64,000 nt of DNA from Rhodococcus opacus (GTDB lineage Bacteria > Actinomycetota > Actinomycetes > Mycobacteriales > Mycobacteriaceae): assembly GCF_012396235.1 (NCBI RefSeq), contig NZ_JAAXPA010000004.1, positions 295,746-359,745 on the forward strand. The letters are read 5' to 3'. Made by a program: the position numbers and the translations under genes. Of the stretch, positions 1 to 8,935 are shown one piece after another (within the stretch, counting starts at the first letter, position 1; the number at the start of each line of letters is the position of its first letter). A model generated the notes under the pieces. It searched no databases. It saw only the letters and a list, made by a program, of their open reading frames with translations, and was not told the DNA's origin.

Positions 1-1
1 G

Positions 2-178
2 GTTTACATCGACAATCCGCGGGCGCGATTGCTCGAGTGGTCGAAGAAGGCGCAACTGCTGGTGGTCGGCAGCCGGGGGCGCGGAGGTTTCAAGGGGATG
101 CTGCTCGGATCGACCAGCAACAGCCTGGTCGGTGGGGCACATTGCCCGGTAGTCGTCGTGAGGCCTGCACGCCCCTGA
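2..178 (+). CDS. Universal stress protein, C-terminal fragment cut by window edge
   Basis: The last 58 residues of a UspA-fold protein are visible; the start lies outside the window. The fragment carries the ATP-binding signature of the family, with VVGSRGRGGFKGMLLGSTSN followed by the usual HCPVVVVR strand. The same signature occurs twice in the tandem Usp gene at 1341, so this is probably a paralogue in the same stress locus. Nucleotide-binding universal stress proteins are commonly induced by hypoxia and starvation in mycolata. The frame ends at a TGA 72 bases before the next gene. Confidence 0.85.
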   Translation, partial: VYIDNPRARLLEWSKKAQLLVVGSRGRGGFKGMLLGSTSNSLVGGAHCPVVVVRPARP

Positions 179-250
179 CGTCATTGCTCGCAGTAGTGTC
201 TGAGTTGAAGCAGGAACAGGTTGCAGATAACGCCAGGATTGGGGAACGAC

Positions 251-1291
251 GTGCGCATTGGTATGGGCTTGAACTACAGCGGCGGTTTCGCCGAGACGGT
301 CGAGGAGGTGGCCGACCTGGAGAAAGCCGGACTCGACATCGCGTTCGTGCCCGAGGCCTACTCGTTCGACGCGGTGAGCCAGATCGGCTACCTCGCCGCC
401 AAGACCACGACACTCGAACTCGCGTCCGGGATCTTCCAGATCTACACCCGCACGCCCAGCCTGACCGCCATGACGGCCGCCGGCCTCGACTTCGTGTCGG
501 ACGGACGCTTCGTGATGGGCCTCGGCGCCTCCGGACCGCAGGTGATCGAGGGCTTTCACGGCGTCAAGTACGACGCCCCGCTCGGGCGCACCCGCGAGGT
601 CGTCGAGATCTGCCGCAAGGTGTGGCGCCGCGAGAAGGTCGAGTTCCAGGGTAAGTACTACCAGATTCCGCTGCCCGCCGAGAAGGGCACCGGGCTGGGC
701 AAGCCGCTGAAGATCATCAACCACCCTGTGCGTGATCGCATCCCGATCGTCATCGCCTCACTCGGGCCGAAGAACGTGGAGCTGACCGCCGAGATCGCCG
801 AGGGCTGGGAACCCATCTTCTACCACCCGGAGAAGGCGGCGAGCGTGTGGGGCGAGCCCCTGGCCAAGGGCAAGGCGAAGCGCGACCCCAGCCTCGGTGA
901 GCTGCAGGTCTTCGCGTCGCCCGCCCTCGCCATCGGCGACGACGTCGAGCACATGCTCGACTGGGTCCGCCCCGGGCTCGCGCTGTACATCGGCGGCATG
1001 GGCGCGAAGGGCAAGAATTTCTACAACGACCTCGCGGTCCGGTACGGCTACGAGAAGGAAGCCGAGACCATCCAGGACCTCTACCTGTCGGGCAAGAAGG
1101 ACGAGGCCGCCGCCGCGGTGCCGGACGATCTGGTGCGGGCCGTGTCGCTGATCGGTCCGGAGAGCTACGTCGCGGAGCGGGTGGCCGCCTTCGCCGAGTC
1201 CGGGGTCACCACGCTCACCGTCACCCCGCTCGCCGCGGATCGTGCGGGACGCGTCGCGTTGGTCGAGAAGCTCCGCAAGATCTGCGGGTAG
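251..1291 (+). CDS. LLM-class F420-dependent oxidoreductase (Rv3520c-like)
   Basis: This is a luciferase-like (beta/alpha)8-barrel oxidoreductase of 346 residues. The N-terminus VRIGMGLNYSGG matches the family that includes M. tuberculosis Rv3520c, predicted to use coenzyme F420; substrate unknown. I chose the GTG at 251 because homologues begin at that point and a GGGGAA lies just upstream; an in-frame TTG at 221 would add ten residues without family support. A conserved SDGRFVMGLGASGP stretch forms the cofactor-binding part of the barrel. It sits between two universal stress protein genes, pointing to a stress or redox role. Cofactor choice is inferred from the family. Confidence 0.85.
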   Translation: MRIGMGLNYSGGFAETVEEVADLEKAGLDIAFVPEAYSFDAVSQIGYLAAKTTTLELASGIFQIYTRTPSLTAMTAAGLDFVSDGRFVMGLGASGPQVIEGFHGVKYDAPLGRTREVVEICRKVWRREKVEFQGKYYQIPLPAEKGTGLGKPLKIINHPVRDRIPIVIASLGPKNVELTAEIAEGWEPIFYHPEKAASVWGEPLAKGKAKRDPSLGELQVFASPALAIGDDVEHMLDWVRPGLALYIGGMGAKGKNFYNDLAVRYGYEKEAETIQDLYLSGKKDEAAAAVPDDLVRAVSLIGPESYVAERVAAFAESGVTTLTVTPLAADRAGRVALVEKLRKICG

Positions 1292-1340
1292 CCCCGCGAA
1301 CCCCAGCAGTGCCCAGCCGGAAGAATCAGGAAAGGTGACC

Positions 1341-2231
1341 ATGACCGGAATCAAGCCGATCGTCGTGGGTGTGGACGGATCCGAGGCGGCCTCGGCCGCC
1401 GTGGCGTGGGCTGCTCGCGCCGCCGCCGCACTGTCGCTCCCGCTGCACATCGTGACAGTGGTGCACATTCCTGCCTTCTACTACACCGAGCCGTACCTGG
1501 CCGAGAGCTTCAAGGAAGAACTCGAGGACACGGCGAAGGCCCGGCTCGGCAGCGCGCGGGTGCACGCCAAGCAGACGGTGGACGAGCCGCTCGACATCAC
1601 CACCGAACAGCACGAGGGCAAGGTGAGCCAGACACTCATCGAGCTCTCCGCGAACGCGCACATGGTGGTGCTCGGTTCGCGCGGGCACGGTGAGTTCACC
1701 GGTCTGCTGGTCGGTTCCACCACCTCCGCGGTCGCGGCGCACGGTCATTGCCCGCTGGTGGTCGTGCGGGGGCGGACCATGGACGGGCAGCCACCGACCG
1801 AGGGGCCGATCGTGGTCGGCATCGACGGCTCGGAAAGCAGCAAGGCGGCGGTGGAAGTGGCATTCGAGCAGGCCGCCGCCCGCGGAGCGAGCCTGGTCGC
1901 GGTCAACGTGTGGAGCGATGTCAGTGTGCAGCCGTCACTCGGCGCCAGCCCGGAGGACCCGCTGTGGAGCAGCATCCAGACGGGCGAAGAAGTGGTGCTG
2001 TCGGAGCGCCTGGCCGGGTACCAGGAGCGGTACCCCGATGTGACGGTCGAACGCGTCGTCGCGCGGGACCGCCCGGTGCGGGTGCTCAGCGAGTTCGCCG
2101 AGAAGGCGCAGCTGATCGTCGTGGGCAGCCGCGGCCGGGGTGGCTTCACGGGAATGCTGCTGGGCTCCACCAGCAATGCGTTGCTCCACACCGCGGATTG
2201 CCCGGTGATGATCGTCAGGCCGGAAAGCTAG
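1341..2231 (+). CDS. Tandem-domain universal stress protein
   Basis: A 296-residue protein with two UspA domains in tandem, roughly residues 5-140 and 152-295. Each begins with the strand IVVGVDGS or IVVGIDGS and ends with the ATP-binding motif G-x2-G-x9-G-[ST], seen as GSRGHGEFTGLLVGSTTS and GSRGRGGFTGMLLGSTSN. Both copies look intact, so ATP binding is expected in each. The ATG at 1341 follows GGAAAGGTG and begins exactly at the first Usp domain; the longer open frame from 1242 overlaps the previous gene and is not used. Such proteins are typical members of DevR/DosR dormancy regulons, fitting the nearby two-component genes. Confidence 0.93.
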   Translation: MTGIKPIVVGVDGSEAASAAVAWAARAAAALSLPLHIVTVVHIPAFYYTEPYLAESFKEELEDTAKARLGSARVHAKQTVDEPLDITTEQHEGKVSQTLIELSANAHMVVLGSRGHGEFTGLLVGSTTSAVAAHGHCPLVVVRGRTMDGQPPTEGPIVVGIDGSESSKAAVEVAFEQAAARGASLVAVNVWSDVSVQPSLGASPEDPLWSSIQTGEEVVLSERLAGYQERYPDVTVERVVARDRPVRVLSEFAEKAQLIVVGSRGRGGFTGMLLGSTSNALLHTADCPVMIVRPES

Positions 2232-2290
2232 CACCCCCGATCGCGACGATGGTGCGGTAGCCTTCGCTCGACTTCGCAGAGGAGGCTCGA

Positions 2291-3072
2291 GTGAAGGCAA
2301 CCCTCATACTCCGGGGACTGGTTGCCGGCTCAGTGGTTTCCCCGCTCGCTTCCCGTCGTCCTCTTCTCGCCGGGCTTCCATGCGCCGCGGACGTTGTACA
2401 CGATCGCCGCCGAGGATCTCGCGAGCCGCGGCTACGTGGTGATCAGCATGGACCACACGGGTGAGGCCCTCGCGACGGTGTTCCCGAACGGCCGCGTCGT
2501 CACGTCACAGATCACCGACCCGTACGCCGCCGACACCCAGAAGAAGGCGCTCGACACCCGGGTGGAGGATGCGAGTTTCGTCGTCGACACCGTCGAATCC
2601 CTCTCCCGCGGTGACGACCCCGACGGGATCGGCGGGCTGTTGCCGGACGGTCTCCCCGGGGCCGTCGATCCCGACCGGATCGGGATGTTCGGTCATTCGA
2701 TCGGCGGGGCCACCACCACGCAGGTCCTCCTCGACGATCCGCGGGTGGACGCCGGGGTCAATGTCGACGGAGCGCTCCTGTACGCGAACACGGCGAGCCC
2801 GATCGTCTCCCAGGATCCCGGCACTCCACTGCTCAGCGTGCTCAACTCGCGTCACGCGGAGAGCCCGAAGGTCGGGACAGGTTCTGGGGGCGACGACTAC
2901 TCGAATCCGCCTGCCAGCCGGTTTCAGCCTCGGCACGGCTCCCCGCCAGGAGGTGGTCGACACGACCAACGACCTCGTGGCAGGGATGTTCGACCGCTTC
3001 CTGAAGGGGGCTCCGGCACCCGAACTCGACGACGCCGCGTCGCGGTTCCCGCTGGTCTTCGAGGTGCGTTAG
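2291..3072 (+). pseudogene. Decayed secreted alpha/beta hydrolase (PAF-acetylhydrolase/dienelactone-hydrolase-like)
   Basis: Remains of a secreted alpha/beta hydrolase lie in three reading frames. A strong ribosome site (GAGGAGG) precedes a GTG at 2291 that opens a signal-peptide-like stretch in one frame. The core, with VVLFSPGFHAPRTLY and the nucleophile elbow GHSIGG, is in a second frame from about 2345 to 2880. The last 38 residues, ending DDAASRFPLVFEVR, are in a third frame from about 2955. The sequence between signal and core, and the region that should carry the catalytic His, are missing. At least two deletions are needed to explain this, so I call it a pseudogene. Its stop overlaps tail-to-tail with the desaturase stop. 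Confidence 0.75.
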
Positions 3073-4019
3073 CGGGCCGCGACGCGCCCGCCGCGCCGGG
3101 CTTCGCGGGCGAGCGCGCGATCCCGCGACTCCTCGAACCGGGCGGCCTTGGCTTCCATGCTCTGCAGGAACACCGCCAGTTCCTCGCGGCAGCGTTCACC
3201 GTCCGGTCCGAAATCGTTACGCTCGAACATGTTCCACTTCCGGAGCACCGGTAGGACGACGTCGTCGAGATGCTGGCGCAGGTCGTAGATGCCGCCCTTC
3301 GCGATCAGGACCGCGTTGCGGCGGAAATTGTGCATGCCCGCACCGGGCATCTGGAAGTTGGTCACCACCTTGTGGATCGCGGCAATGGCCTGGTCGGGTG
3401 CGACGTCCAGGGCGGCACCGACGATGTTGCGGTAGAACATCATGTGCAGGTTCTCGTCGGCCGCCACCCGGGCGAGCATCCGGTCCGCGATCGGATCACC
3501 GCACGCCTTACCCGTGTTCCGGTGCGACACCCGGGTGGCCAGTTCCTGGAACGTCACGTACGACACCGAATCCAGCATGGACCCGCCACCGGGATCGAAG
3601 CCCTGTGTCATGTGGTCCATTCGAGCCTGCTCGAGCGCTACCGGGTCGACCCCTCGCGTCACGACCAGATAGTCCCGCATCACGATGGAGTGCTTGTTCT
3701 CCTCCGCGGTCCACCGGCCCACCCACGTGCCCCAGGCGCCGTCGAGTGAGAAGTGCTGGGCGATCTCGCGGTGGTAGGACGGCAGGTTGTCCTCGGTCAG
3801 CAGATTGGTGATCATCGCCGCCCGCGCGGTGTCGCTGAGCTGGGACTGCTCCGGATCCCAGTCCTCCCCGCCCAGCGCCGCGAAGTTGCGGCCGTCGTCC
3901 CACGGAACGTAGTCGTGGGGATGCCAGGCCTTCGCCATGGCCAGGTGGCGGTTGACGTTGTCCTCGGCGACGTCCTCGAGTTCGTGCAGCAGTTCGCGGT
4001 CCGTGAGTACGCGGCTCAC
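3069..4019 (-). CDS. Acyl-[ACP] desaturase, ferritin-like di-iron (DesA type)
   Basis: A 316-residue soluble di-iron desaturase of the plant stearoyl-ACP/mycobacterial DesA family, which introduces cis double bonds into acyl-ACP. Iron ligand motifs are visible: EENKH around residues 106-110 and DENLH around 188-192, with an upstream Glu in LLTEDNLPSYH. The GTG start (VSRVLTDRELLHELEDVAEDN) follows a GGAG. It is transcribed in the same direction as the nitroreductase upstream, with only 23 bases between, so they probably form an operon near the dormancy regulators. It may adjust membrane or mycolate precursors under stress; substrate chain length cannot be read from sequence. Confidence 0.9.
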   Translation of the reverse strand: MSRVLTDRELLHELEDVAEDNVNRHLAMAKAWHPHDYVPWDDGRNFAALGGEDWDPEQSQLSDTARAAMITNLLTEDNLPSYHREIAQHFSLDGAWGTWVGRWTAEENKHSIVMRDYLVVTRGVDPVALEQARMDHMTQGFDPGGGSMLDSVSYVTFQELATRVSHRNTGKACGDPIADRMLARVAADENLHMMFYRNIVGAALDVAPDQAIAAIHKVVTNFQMPGAGMHNFRRNAVLIAKGGIYDLRQHLDDVVLPVLRKWNMFERNDFGPDGERCREELAVFLQSMEAKAARFEESRDRALAREARRGGRVAAR

Positions 4020-4042
4020 AAGGGCACTCCGTTTCTGGTCTG

Positions 4043-4906
4043 TCAGTATCCGATTCGCAGGATCAGCTGTGGATGGCCCGGCACGTCGAGTCGATGTGCG
4101 AGGCGACGCGCCGAATCGTCGACGCGCAGCGGGTGGGAGAGGATGGAGGCGCCCAGGCGGGCGTCGACTGCGGTCAGCCACGCTCGTTCGACCGCGATTC
4201 CGGTGCGGACCAGGTCGATCGACTCCTGCGTGTCCGAGACGAACACGAGGACGGTCTCGCCCTCGATCGCCGCGGCGAGGCGTGCCGAATCGGGGACGCC
4301 GCGGGTGACGACGGTGCGGATCGTGTCGACCGACTCGTGACCGCCCTGCGGCAGCCAGTGCGACGTCCACGGGAAGAGGTCGCGCTGGTGACCGGGTTCC
4401 TGCCGAACCCGGTCAGCGGAATAGAGGAGCACGTCGGCGAGCGCGGGCGCCTCGTCCGCGGCGAGCAGCCGGGCGCGGACGCCCTCCGTCGCCGCCGCGC
4501 GGATGATGTCGTCAATGGTTGCTGCGGGAACCGGTATGTCGACGAACGCTTCTCGATGACTCCGGCGGCGAGCCATGGCGGAGAACAGCCTCAGCTCGGT
4601 ACTCGACGGCGAGGCCGTGCCCACGGCCCGAACGGACGCGACGAGGTCGGGCCTGCGGGGATCGGGCAGCAGGTCGGTCTCGATCTTCCTGCCGAGCGCC
4701 CGCAACGCGAGCTCCACGTTCGCGACGCCCGCGCCGCACGAGATCACGCGGTCGGCGCGCGGCGTGTCCGTGAAGCCGCGACGTTCGCTGATCTCCGCGC
4801 AGCTGCCGTCGAGCCGCAGGTCCCACGGCTGGGTGTCGTGGATCGACGGGGCCGAGACGATGGCGCGGGAGACCACCTCGATGTCACTGAGCGACCAGCT
4901 GTTCAT
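4043..4906 (-). CDS. Acg-type nitroreductase family protein
   Basis: A 287-residue nitroreductase-fold protein of the actinobacterial Acg group (M. tuberculosis Rv2032, Rv3127, Rv3131), which are hallmark dormancy-regulon members. Recognisable parts are [14 protein letters not shown] at the N-terminus, the RRSHREAF segment, and the C-terminal [10 protein letters not shown]. In the family these are degenerate FMN proteins without proven reductase activity, so the function is uncertain. The ATG at 4906 has a GTGGAGG ribosome site; a much longer open frame extends upstream but lacks family similarity. It is divergent from the response regulator gene, and the shared 172-base gap holds a DevR-box-like sequence. 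Confidence 0.85.
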   Translation of the reverse strand: MNSWSLSDIEVVSRAIVSAPSIHDTQPWDLRLDGSCAEISERRGFTDTPRADRVISCGAGVANVELALRALGRKIETDLLPDPRRPDLVASVRAVGTASPSSTELRLFSAMARRRSHREAFVDIPVPAATIDDIIRAAATEGVRARLLAADEAPALADVLLYSADRVRQEPGHQRDLFPWTSHWLPQGGHESVDTIRTVVTRGVPDSARLAAAIEGETVLVFVSDTQESIDLVRTGIAVERAWLTAVDARLGASILSHPLRVDDSARRLAHRLDVPGHPQLILRIGY

Positions 4907-4977
4907 CGCGACCTCCACTTGTGGTGTCCGGGTGTTCCCCCGCATCCTCAGCTTTCCGCGCACCGCGGCGCCTGCGC

Positions 4978-4996
4978 TTGGGTCGAAGGTCCCCAA
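4978..4996. promoter_or_regulatory. Candidate DevR/DosR-type operator
   Basis: The sequence TTGGGTCGAAGGTCCCCAA lies in the divergent gap between the nitroreductase and response regulator genes. Compared with the DosR consensus TTSGGGACTWWAGTCCCSAA it matches most positions but lacks one base in the left half. Position and partners favour a real site; the one-base shortening is a real weakness. Confidence 0.45.
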
Positions 4997-5078
4997 TGCG
5001 TGGGGGAGAGGTCCCGGAGGGGTGGGCTCCGGTCGCCGGCGCGGTACGGTTCGAGGAGAAGACGGTGGAGGTGCAGAC

Positions 5079-5714
5079 ATGACCACGCGGGTGTTCCTGG
5101 TCGACGACCACGAGATCGTGCGACGAGGCCTGGTCGATCTACTCGGCAGCGTGCCCGACCTCGAGGTGGTCGGGGAGGCCGCGTCCGTCGGCGAGGCGAT
5201 GGCGCGCATCCCGGGTTGCGGCGCCGACGTCGCCGTGCTCGACGTCCGGTTGCCCGACGGCAACGGTGTCGAACTGTGCCGGGACCTCCGCGCGGCTCTG
5301 CCCGAACTGCGGTGCCTGATGCTCACGTCGTACTCGGACGACGAGGCGCTGTTCGACGCCATCATGGCCGGAGCGTCCGGATTCGTCCTCAAACAGATCC
5401 TTGGCACCGACCTGGTCGCCGCCGTGCGAACGGTGGGGGAGGGCGGTTCGCTGCTCGACAGCAGGGCGACGTCGGCGCTGATGAACCGGATCAGGTCCGC
5501 GCGCCGGGAAGACCCCCTGGCGGAACTGTCCGAGCAGGAACGCGCCGTGTTCGAGTTGATCGGCGAGGGGCTCACCAACCGGGAGATCGCGGAGCGGCTC
5601 TTCCTCGCCGAGAAGACGATCAAGAACTACGTGTCGCGGCTGTTGTCCAAACTTGGGATGCAACGACGCACGCAGGCGGCCGTGCTGGCCACCGAACTAC
5701 GCAACCAGCGCTGA
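5079..5714 (+). CDS. NarL/DevR-family response regulator
   Basis: A 211-residue response regulator with an N-terminal receiver domain (about 1-120) and a C-terminal LuxR-type helix-turn-helix (about 145-208). The acidic pocket is VDDHE at 8-12, the phospho-acceptor is Asp55 in VLDVRLPDG, and the conserved Lys lies in GFVLKQ. The recognition region reads [29 protein letters not shown], very like DevR/DosR. The ATG at 5079 follows GGTGGAGGTG; earlier in-frame starts are unrelated sequence. It converges with the kinase gene 9 bases downstream and is the likely regulator of the stress genes in this region. Confidence 0.92.
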   Translation: MTTRVFLVDDHEIVRRGLVDLLGSVPDLEVVGEAASVGEAMARIPGCGADVAVLDVRLPDGNGVELCRDLRAALPELRCLMLTSYSDDEALFDAIMAGASGFVLKQILGTDLVAAVRTVGEGGSLLDSRATSALMNRIRSARREDPLAELSEQERAVFELIGEGLTNREIAERLFLAEKTIKNYVSRLLSKLGMQRRTQAAVLATELRNQR

Positions 5715-5722
5715 ATTCTTCA

Positions 5723-7369
5723 TCACGTCAACGGAACACGCCAGGTGACGACGGTTCCGCCGCACTCGGCGTCGACGGTGCAGGCGCCGCCGCAGTGCTC
5801 GGCGCGCCGATCGAGGTTGTCCAGTCCGCTGCGCCGGGCGCCGTCGGCGATCCCGATGCCGTCGTCCGCGACCGTAACGGTGAGGTCGTCCCCGGCGGCC
5901 ACCGAGATGTCGATGGTGGTGGCCCGCGCGTGCCGCAGCGCATTACTCAGGGCTTCCCGCAGCACCGCCTCCGCGTGCTGGTGGATGCGGCTGGGCACGA
6001 GAGTGTCGATGGCGCCGGAGAACTGTACGTTCGGCGCGATCGGTGACTGGGAGGTGAGGTCGCCGATCACGTCGAGGAGGCGACGGCGCAGACTCGTCGC
6101 GGATGCGATGCCGGTGGCCTGCAGATCGAAGATGGTGGTGCGGATCTCGCGCACCGTGCGATCGAGTTGTTCGACCGCGGTGGCCACGATGGAGCGCACG
6201 CCGTCCGGGACGTCTCCGACCGCGTGCGTGCTCTGCAGGCTCATGCCGGTGGCGAACAATCGCTGAATGACGTTGTCGTGCAGGTCACGCGCGATCCGGT
6301 CACGGTCGGCGAGCACCGACAGCAGCCGTTGTTTGCTCTGCTGATCGGAGAATTCCACCGCGACGGCAGCCAGGTCGGCCACCGATTCGAGCCGGGCGAC
6401 CTCGTCCGGATCCCACGCAGTGTTGCCGCGCGCCGTGACCACCAGGACCCCGCCGACCCCCGACGCCGTCGACAACGGCAGCACCGCGGCCCGGCCCGCC
6501 TCGGCGGAGAACGGTGCCAGACCGTCGAGCCCCGTCAGCAGTGCGGGAGTGCGGGAACGCAGCACTTCGGCGAACGGCTCGGCCTGGGTGGCGATGCGGA
6601 AGCTGTCGCGCAGCGGCCGCACCGTGCTGTCCGCCCCGACCACTGCGCCCTCGCCGAGCGTGACGACGATGTAGACCTCGTCGCCGCTGGACAGTTCGCG
6701 TACCTCGGCGGCGAGTGTGTGGAGTGTTTCGTCGAGTGATCCGCCGACCATCAGCCGGGACGTGATCGCCGCGACGGCCGTCAACCACCGCTCCCGCGTC
6801 CGCGATTCCTCGAACAGCCGCGAATTCTCGACCGCCACTCCTGCCGAGGTCGCGAGCGCGCGCAGGATCACCTCGTCCTCGTCGGTGAACTCGGGACCGC
6901 TCAGTTTCTCGGTGAGATAGATGCTTCCGAAAACCTTGCCCCGCATCATGATCGGCATACCCAGAAAGCTCTTCATCGGTGGATGATTGGGCGGGAAGCC
7001 GATCGACCCCGGATGATCGGCCAGGTTGGCGAGTCGCACCGGGCGGGGGTCGTGGATCAGCAGTCCCAGCAGCCCACGGCCTTCGGGCAGGTGACCCATG
7101 TGCGCACGCCCTTCCGGCGTGATGCCCTCGTAGACGAACTCCGACAGGCCCCCGTCGGGGGCGTGGACACCGAGCGCGCCGTACCGGGCGTCGAGCAGGG
7201 AGGTGGCCGACGTGACGATGCGCTGCAGGGTGGAATCCAGCTCGAGTCCCGAACCGACCACGAGGACCGCCTCGAACAGGCGCTGCAGACTTCGGCGGGT
7301 GGGGACCACGGCGGCGAGCCCCTCCCGGAACTCACTGATCCTCGCCTCGTGCCCACCGTCCGGTCCCAT
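5723..7369 (-). CDS. DevS/DosT-like GAF-GAF sensor histidine kinase
   Basis: A 548-residue cytoplasmic sensor kinase with two GAF domains (about 40-185 and 200-345), a HisKA_3 dimerisation domain with the phospho-acceptor His364 in ARDLHDNVIQRLF, and a C-terminal HATPase domain with DDGIGI. The first GAF domain contains FPPNHPPMKSFLG with a His near residue 129; in DevS and DosT the equivalent HPPM segment contains the haem-ligand histidine, so gas or redox sensing by haem is plausible. It converges with the response regulator and is the obvious partner. No membrane segments are seen. Haem binding is inferred from this motif, not proven. Confidence 0.9.
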   Translation of the reverse strand: MGPDGGHEARISEFREGLAAVVPTRRSLQRLFEAVLVVGSGLELDSTLQRIVTSATSLLDARYGALGVHAPDGGLSEFVYEGITPEGRAHMGHLPEGRGLLGLLIHDPRPVRLANLADHPGSIGFPPNHPPMKSFLGMPIMMRGKVFGSIYLTEKLSGPEFTDEDEVILRALATSAGVAVENSRLFEESRTRERWLTAVAAITSRLMVGGSLDETLHTLAAEVRELSSGDEVYIVVTLGEGAVVGADSTVRPLRDSFRIATQAEPFAEVLRSRTPALLTGLDGLAPFSAEAGRAAVLPLSTASGVGGVLVVTARGNTAWDPDEVARLESVADLAAVAVEFSDQQSKQRLLSVLADRDRIARDLHDNVIQRLFATGMSLQSTHAVGDVPDGVRSIVATAVEQLDRTVREIRTTIFDLQATGIASATSLRRRLLDVIGDLTSQSPIAPNVQFSGAIDTLVPSRIHQHAEAVLREALSNALRHARATTIDISVAAGDDLTVTVADDGIGIADGARRSGLDNLDRRAEHCGGACTVDAECGGTVVTWRVPLT

Positions 7370-7486
7370 GTCTGCAGCATAGGTCCGGAGGCGGCGTAAC
7401 GCCGCGAACCGCGGCGTCGATAAGGGCGCGAGTGTTTACTCATTCGAACTAATGCTTACCCACTGACGTGACGAGGGAGAAGAAGA

Positions 7487-8110
7487 ATGAATCGACGGCA
7501 CTTCGGACGACGGGTCGCGGCAGGTCTGACCGCTGCAGTGGCAGCGACGATGATGTTCACCGGCGTCGTGTCGGCGCAGCCCGCAGATTCCGCTCCCGTC
7601 GTCGACCCGGCCACCGCGATCGCGAAGCTGCGCACCGTCGCCGCCGGTAACCCCGAGGCCGAGGCCGCCATCGAGCGACTCGCCGCGTCGCCGACCGACA
7701 CCGCGGCGACGAACATCGCCCTTCCGGGCCAGATCTTCCAGATCCCCGCGTACTCCGACACCGGGCAGGGCGGTCCGGTCCTCGGACAGCTGTACGGAGC
7801 GGGCGTGGCGACCAACATGAGCAACCAGTTCCGCTTCGGATTCTTCGGCGGACCGGGCGTCATCGCGAACGACCAGACCGGCGCCGAACTCGACGTCGTC
7901 TACTACAGCTTCGCCACCGGTGCCAGCGGCATCGTGAAGCTGGACCAGAACAACGTCGCGGTTCCCACGGTCGTCTCCTCGCCGCCGGTGGCCGGGCTCG
8001 GCAGCGGTCTGGTCGTGGCGGCCGTGTACGGCTCGCTGAACCACCAGGTGGGACCGAACGTCGTCAAGAGCACGATCTGGTGGCCCACGCTGGGCACCGT
8101 GCTCGCCTGA
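7487..8110 (+). CDS. Secreted protein of unknown function
   Basis: A 207-residue exported protein. The N-terminus has basic residues (MNRRHFGRR), a hydrophobic core with TAAVAATMMFTGVV and a likely signal peptidase site after VSAQPA. There is no lipobox cysteine. The mature part begins with an Ala-rich helical stretch and continues as a small beta-rich domain (FFGGPGVIANDQTG, DVVYYSFATG). I recognise no family with known activity. The ATG has a strong AGGGAGAAG ribosome site. It stands alone on the plus strand and ends 13 bases before the converging SRPBCC gene. Confidence 0.8.
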   Translation: MNRRHFGRRVAAGLTAAVAATMMFTGVVSAQPADSAPVVDPATAIAKLRTVAAGNPEAEAAIERLAASPTDTAATNIALPGQIFQIPAYSDTGQGGPVLGQLYGAGVATNMSNQFRFGFFGGPGVIANDQTGAELDVVYYSFATGASGIVKLDQNNVAVPTVVSSPPVAGLGSGLVVAAVYGSLNHQVGPNVVKSTIWWPTLGTVLA

Positions 8111-8122
8111 CCGTTCGAGAAC

Positions 8123-8848
8123 TCAGGTGGCAGGTTCGGCCCCCGGCCGGGCCTGCCACCACTCTCTCCAGCGCTCGTCGAGTTCGGCCCACTCCTCGTC
8201 GTCCAGGTCGTAGGCCGCCAGCAGGATCTGCGCACCGCCGTGGGGACGTGCCGCGTTGACGGGCTGCTCGCCGAACTGCAACAGTCCCGGGCCGAGGTCG
8301 TCGACACTCACCGCGGTCTGGTGTTCGCCCACGAAACACACCACCCCGTGCAGCAGATCGCCCGTCTCGGCGACCACGGTGAAATGATCGCCGACCGTCA
8401 TGCCCTCGAGCTTGTCGAGGCCGAGCAGGTGCCGCGCCGAATCACCCTCCGCGACCGGGCCTTCGAGGAACAGCGTGCGACGCTCGTCGAGTCCGTGCCG
8501 CTCGATGCCGAATTTGAGGAACTGCAGGAACGTGGTCCAGCCCTCGGTGACGTCGTCGTACCAGTCGTCCGCGGCGGGGTCGCCGCTGCGGGCCGGGCGG
8601 GTGATTCGCACCAGTGTGGTGCCCTCGTGCTCGTGGAGGCTGAACGTGTCGGCGCCGTTCAGGGCGAGGGTGCAGGCGGCGGCGTCCTCGGTCACGTCGT
8701 CGAAGTAGATTTCCCTGATCTCGTCGGCCAGGCCGGCGTAGTCCCAGCCGTGCCAGCGTCGGATCAACTCCGGGTCGCGCAGGGCCTGCCACACCACCGA
8801 GGGCGCCGCGGCGACGGCCACCTCGATCACCGGCTGGGATTCGGTCAT
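8123..8848 (-). CDS. SRPBCC (AHSA1/START-like) domain protein
   Basis: A 241-residue protein with an N-terminal SRPBCC ligand-binding fold. The family opening is seen in PVIEVAVAAAPSVVWQALRD followed by PELIRRWHGWDYAG, typical of AHSA1-like proteins. The second half (from about residue 150) is another region ending in an acidic Trp-rich tail (DDEEWAELDERWREWW) and may be a second, diverged copy of the fold. Ligand and role are unknown. The ATG follows GGAGAACGC. The next gene upstream on this strand, the cupin, is 88 bases away, so co-transcription is possible. Confidence 0.8.
   Translation of the reverse strand: MTESQPVIEVAVAAAPSVVWQALRDPELIRRWHGWDYAGLADEIREIYFDDVTEDAAACTLALNGADTFSLHEHEGTTLVRITRPARSGDPAADDWYDDVTEGWTTFLQFLKFGIERHGLDERRTLFLEGPVAEGDSARHLLGLDKLEGMTVGDHFTVVAETGDLLHGVVCFVGEHQTAVSVDDLGPGLLQFGEQPVNAARPHGGAQILLAAYDLDDEEWAELDERWREWWQARPGAEPAT
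8126..8160. terminator. Stem-loop between convergent genes
   Basis: GGTGGCAGG at 8126-8134 pairs perfectly with CCTGCCACC at 8152-8160, with additional GC pairing inside. It lies just past the stop of the secreted protein gene and inside the 3' end of the converging SRPBCC gene. There is no U-run, so it could act as a weak bidirectional terminator or transcript end. Confidence 0.5.
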
Positions 8849-8935
8849 GCGTTCTCCTGCGTCTCCACTGCTGTGCGTGCCGGTACCGACGATACCGGCG
8901 AGCGGTGGTGGCCCGCGGTGTCCGCGAACCGGCCG

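Noticed and set aside
4907..5623. N-terminal extension of the nitroreductase frame
   Set aside because: The extension is antisense to the response regulator and lacks family similarity; ATG 4906 has a good ribosome site.
7425..7475. Repeated TTTACT/TTACCC elements before the secreted protein as a regulatory site
   Set aside because: The similarity is weak and matches no operator that I know.
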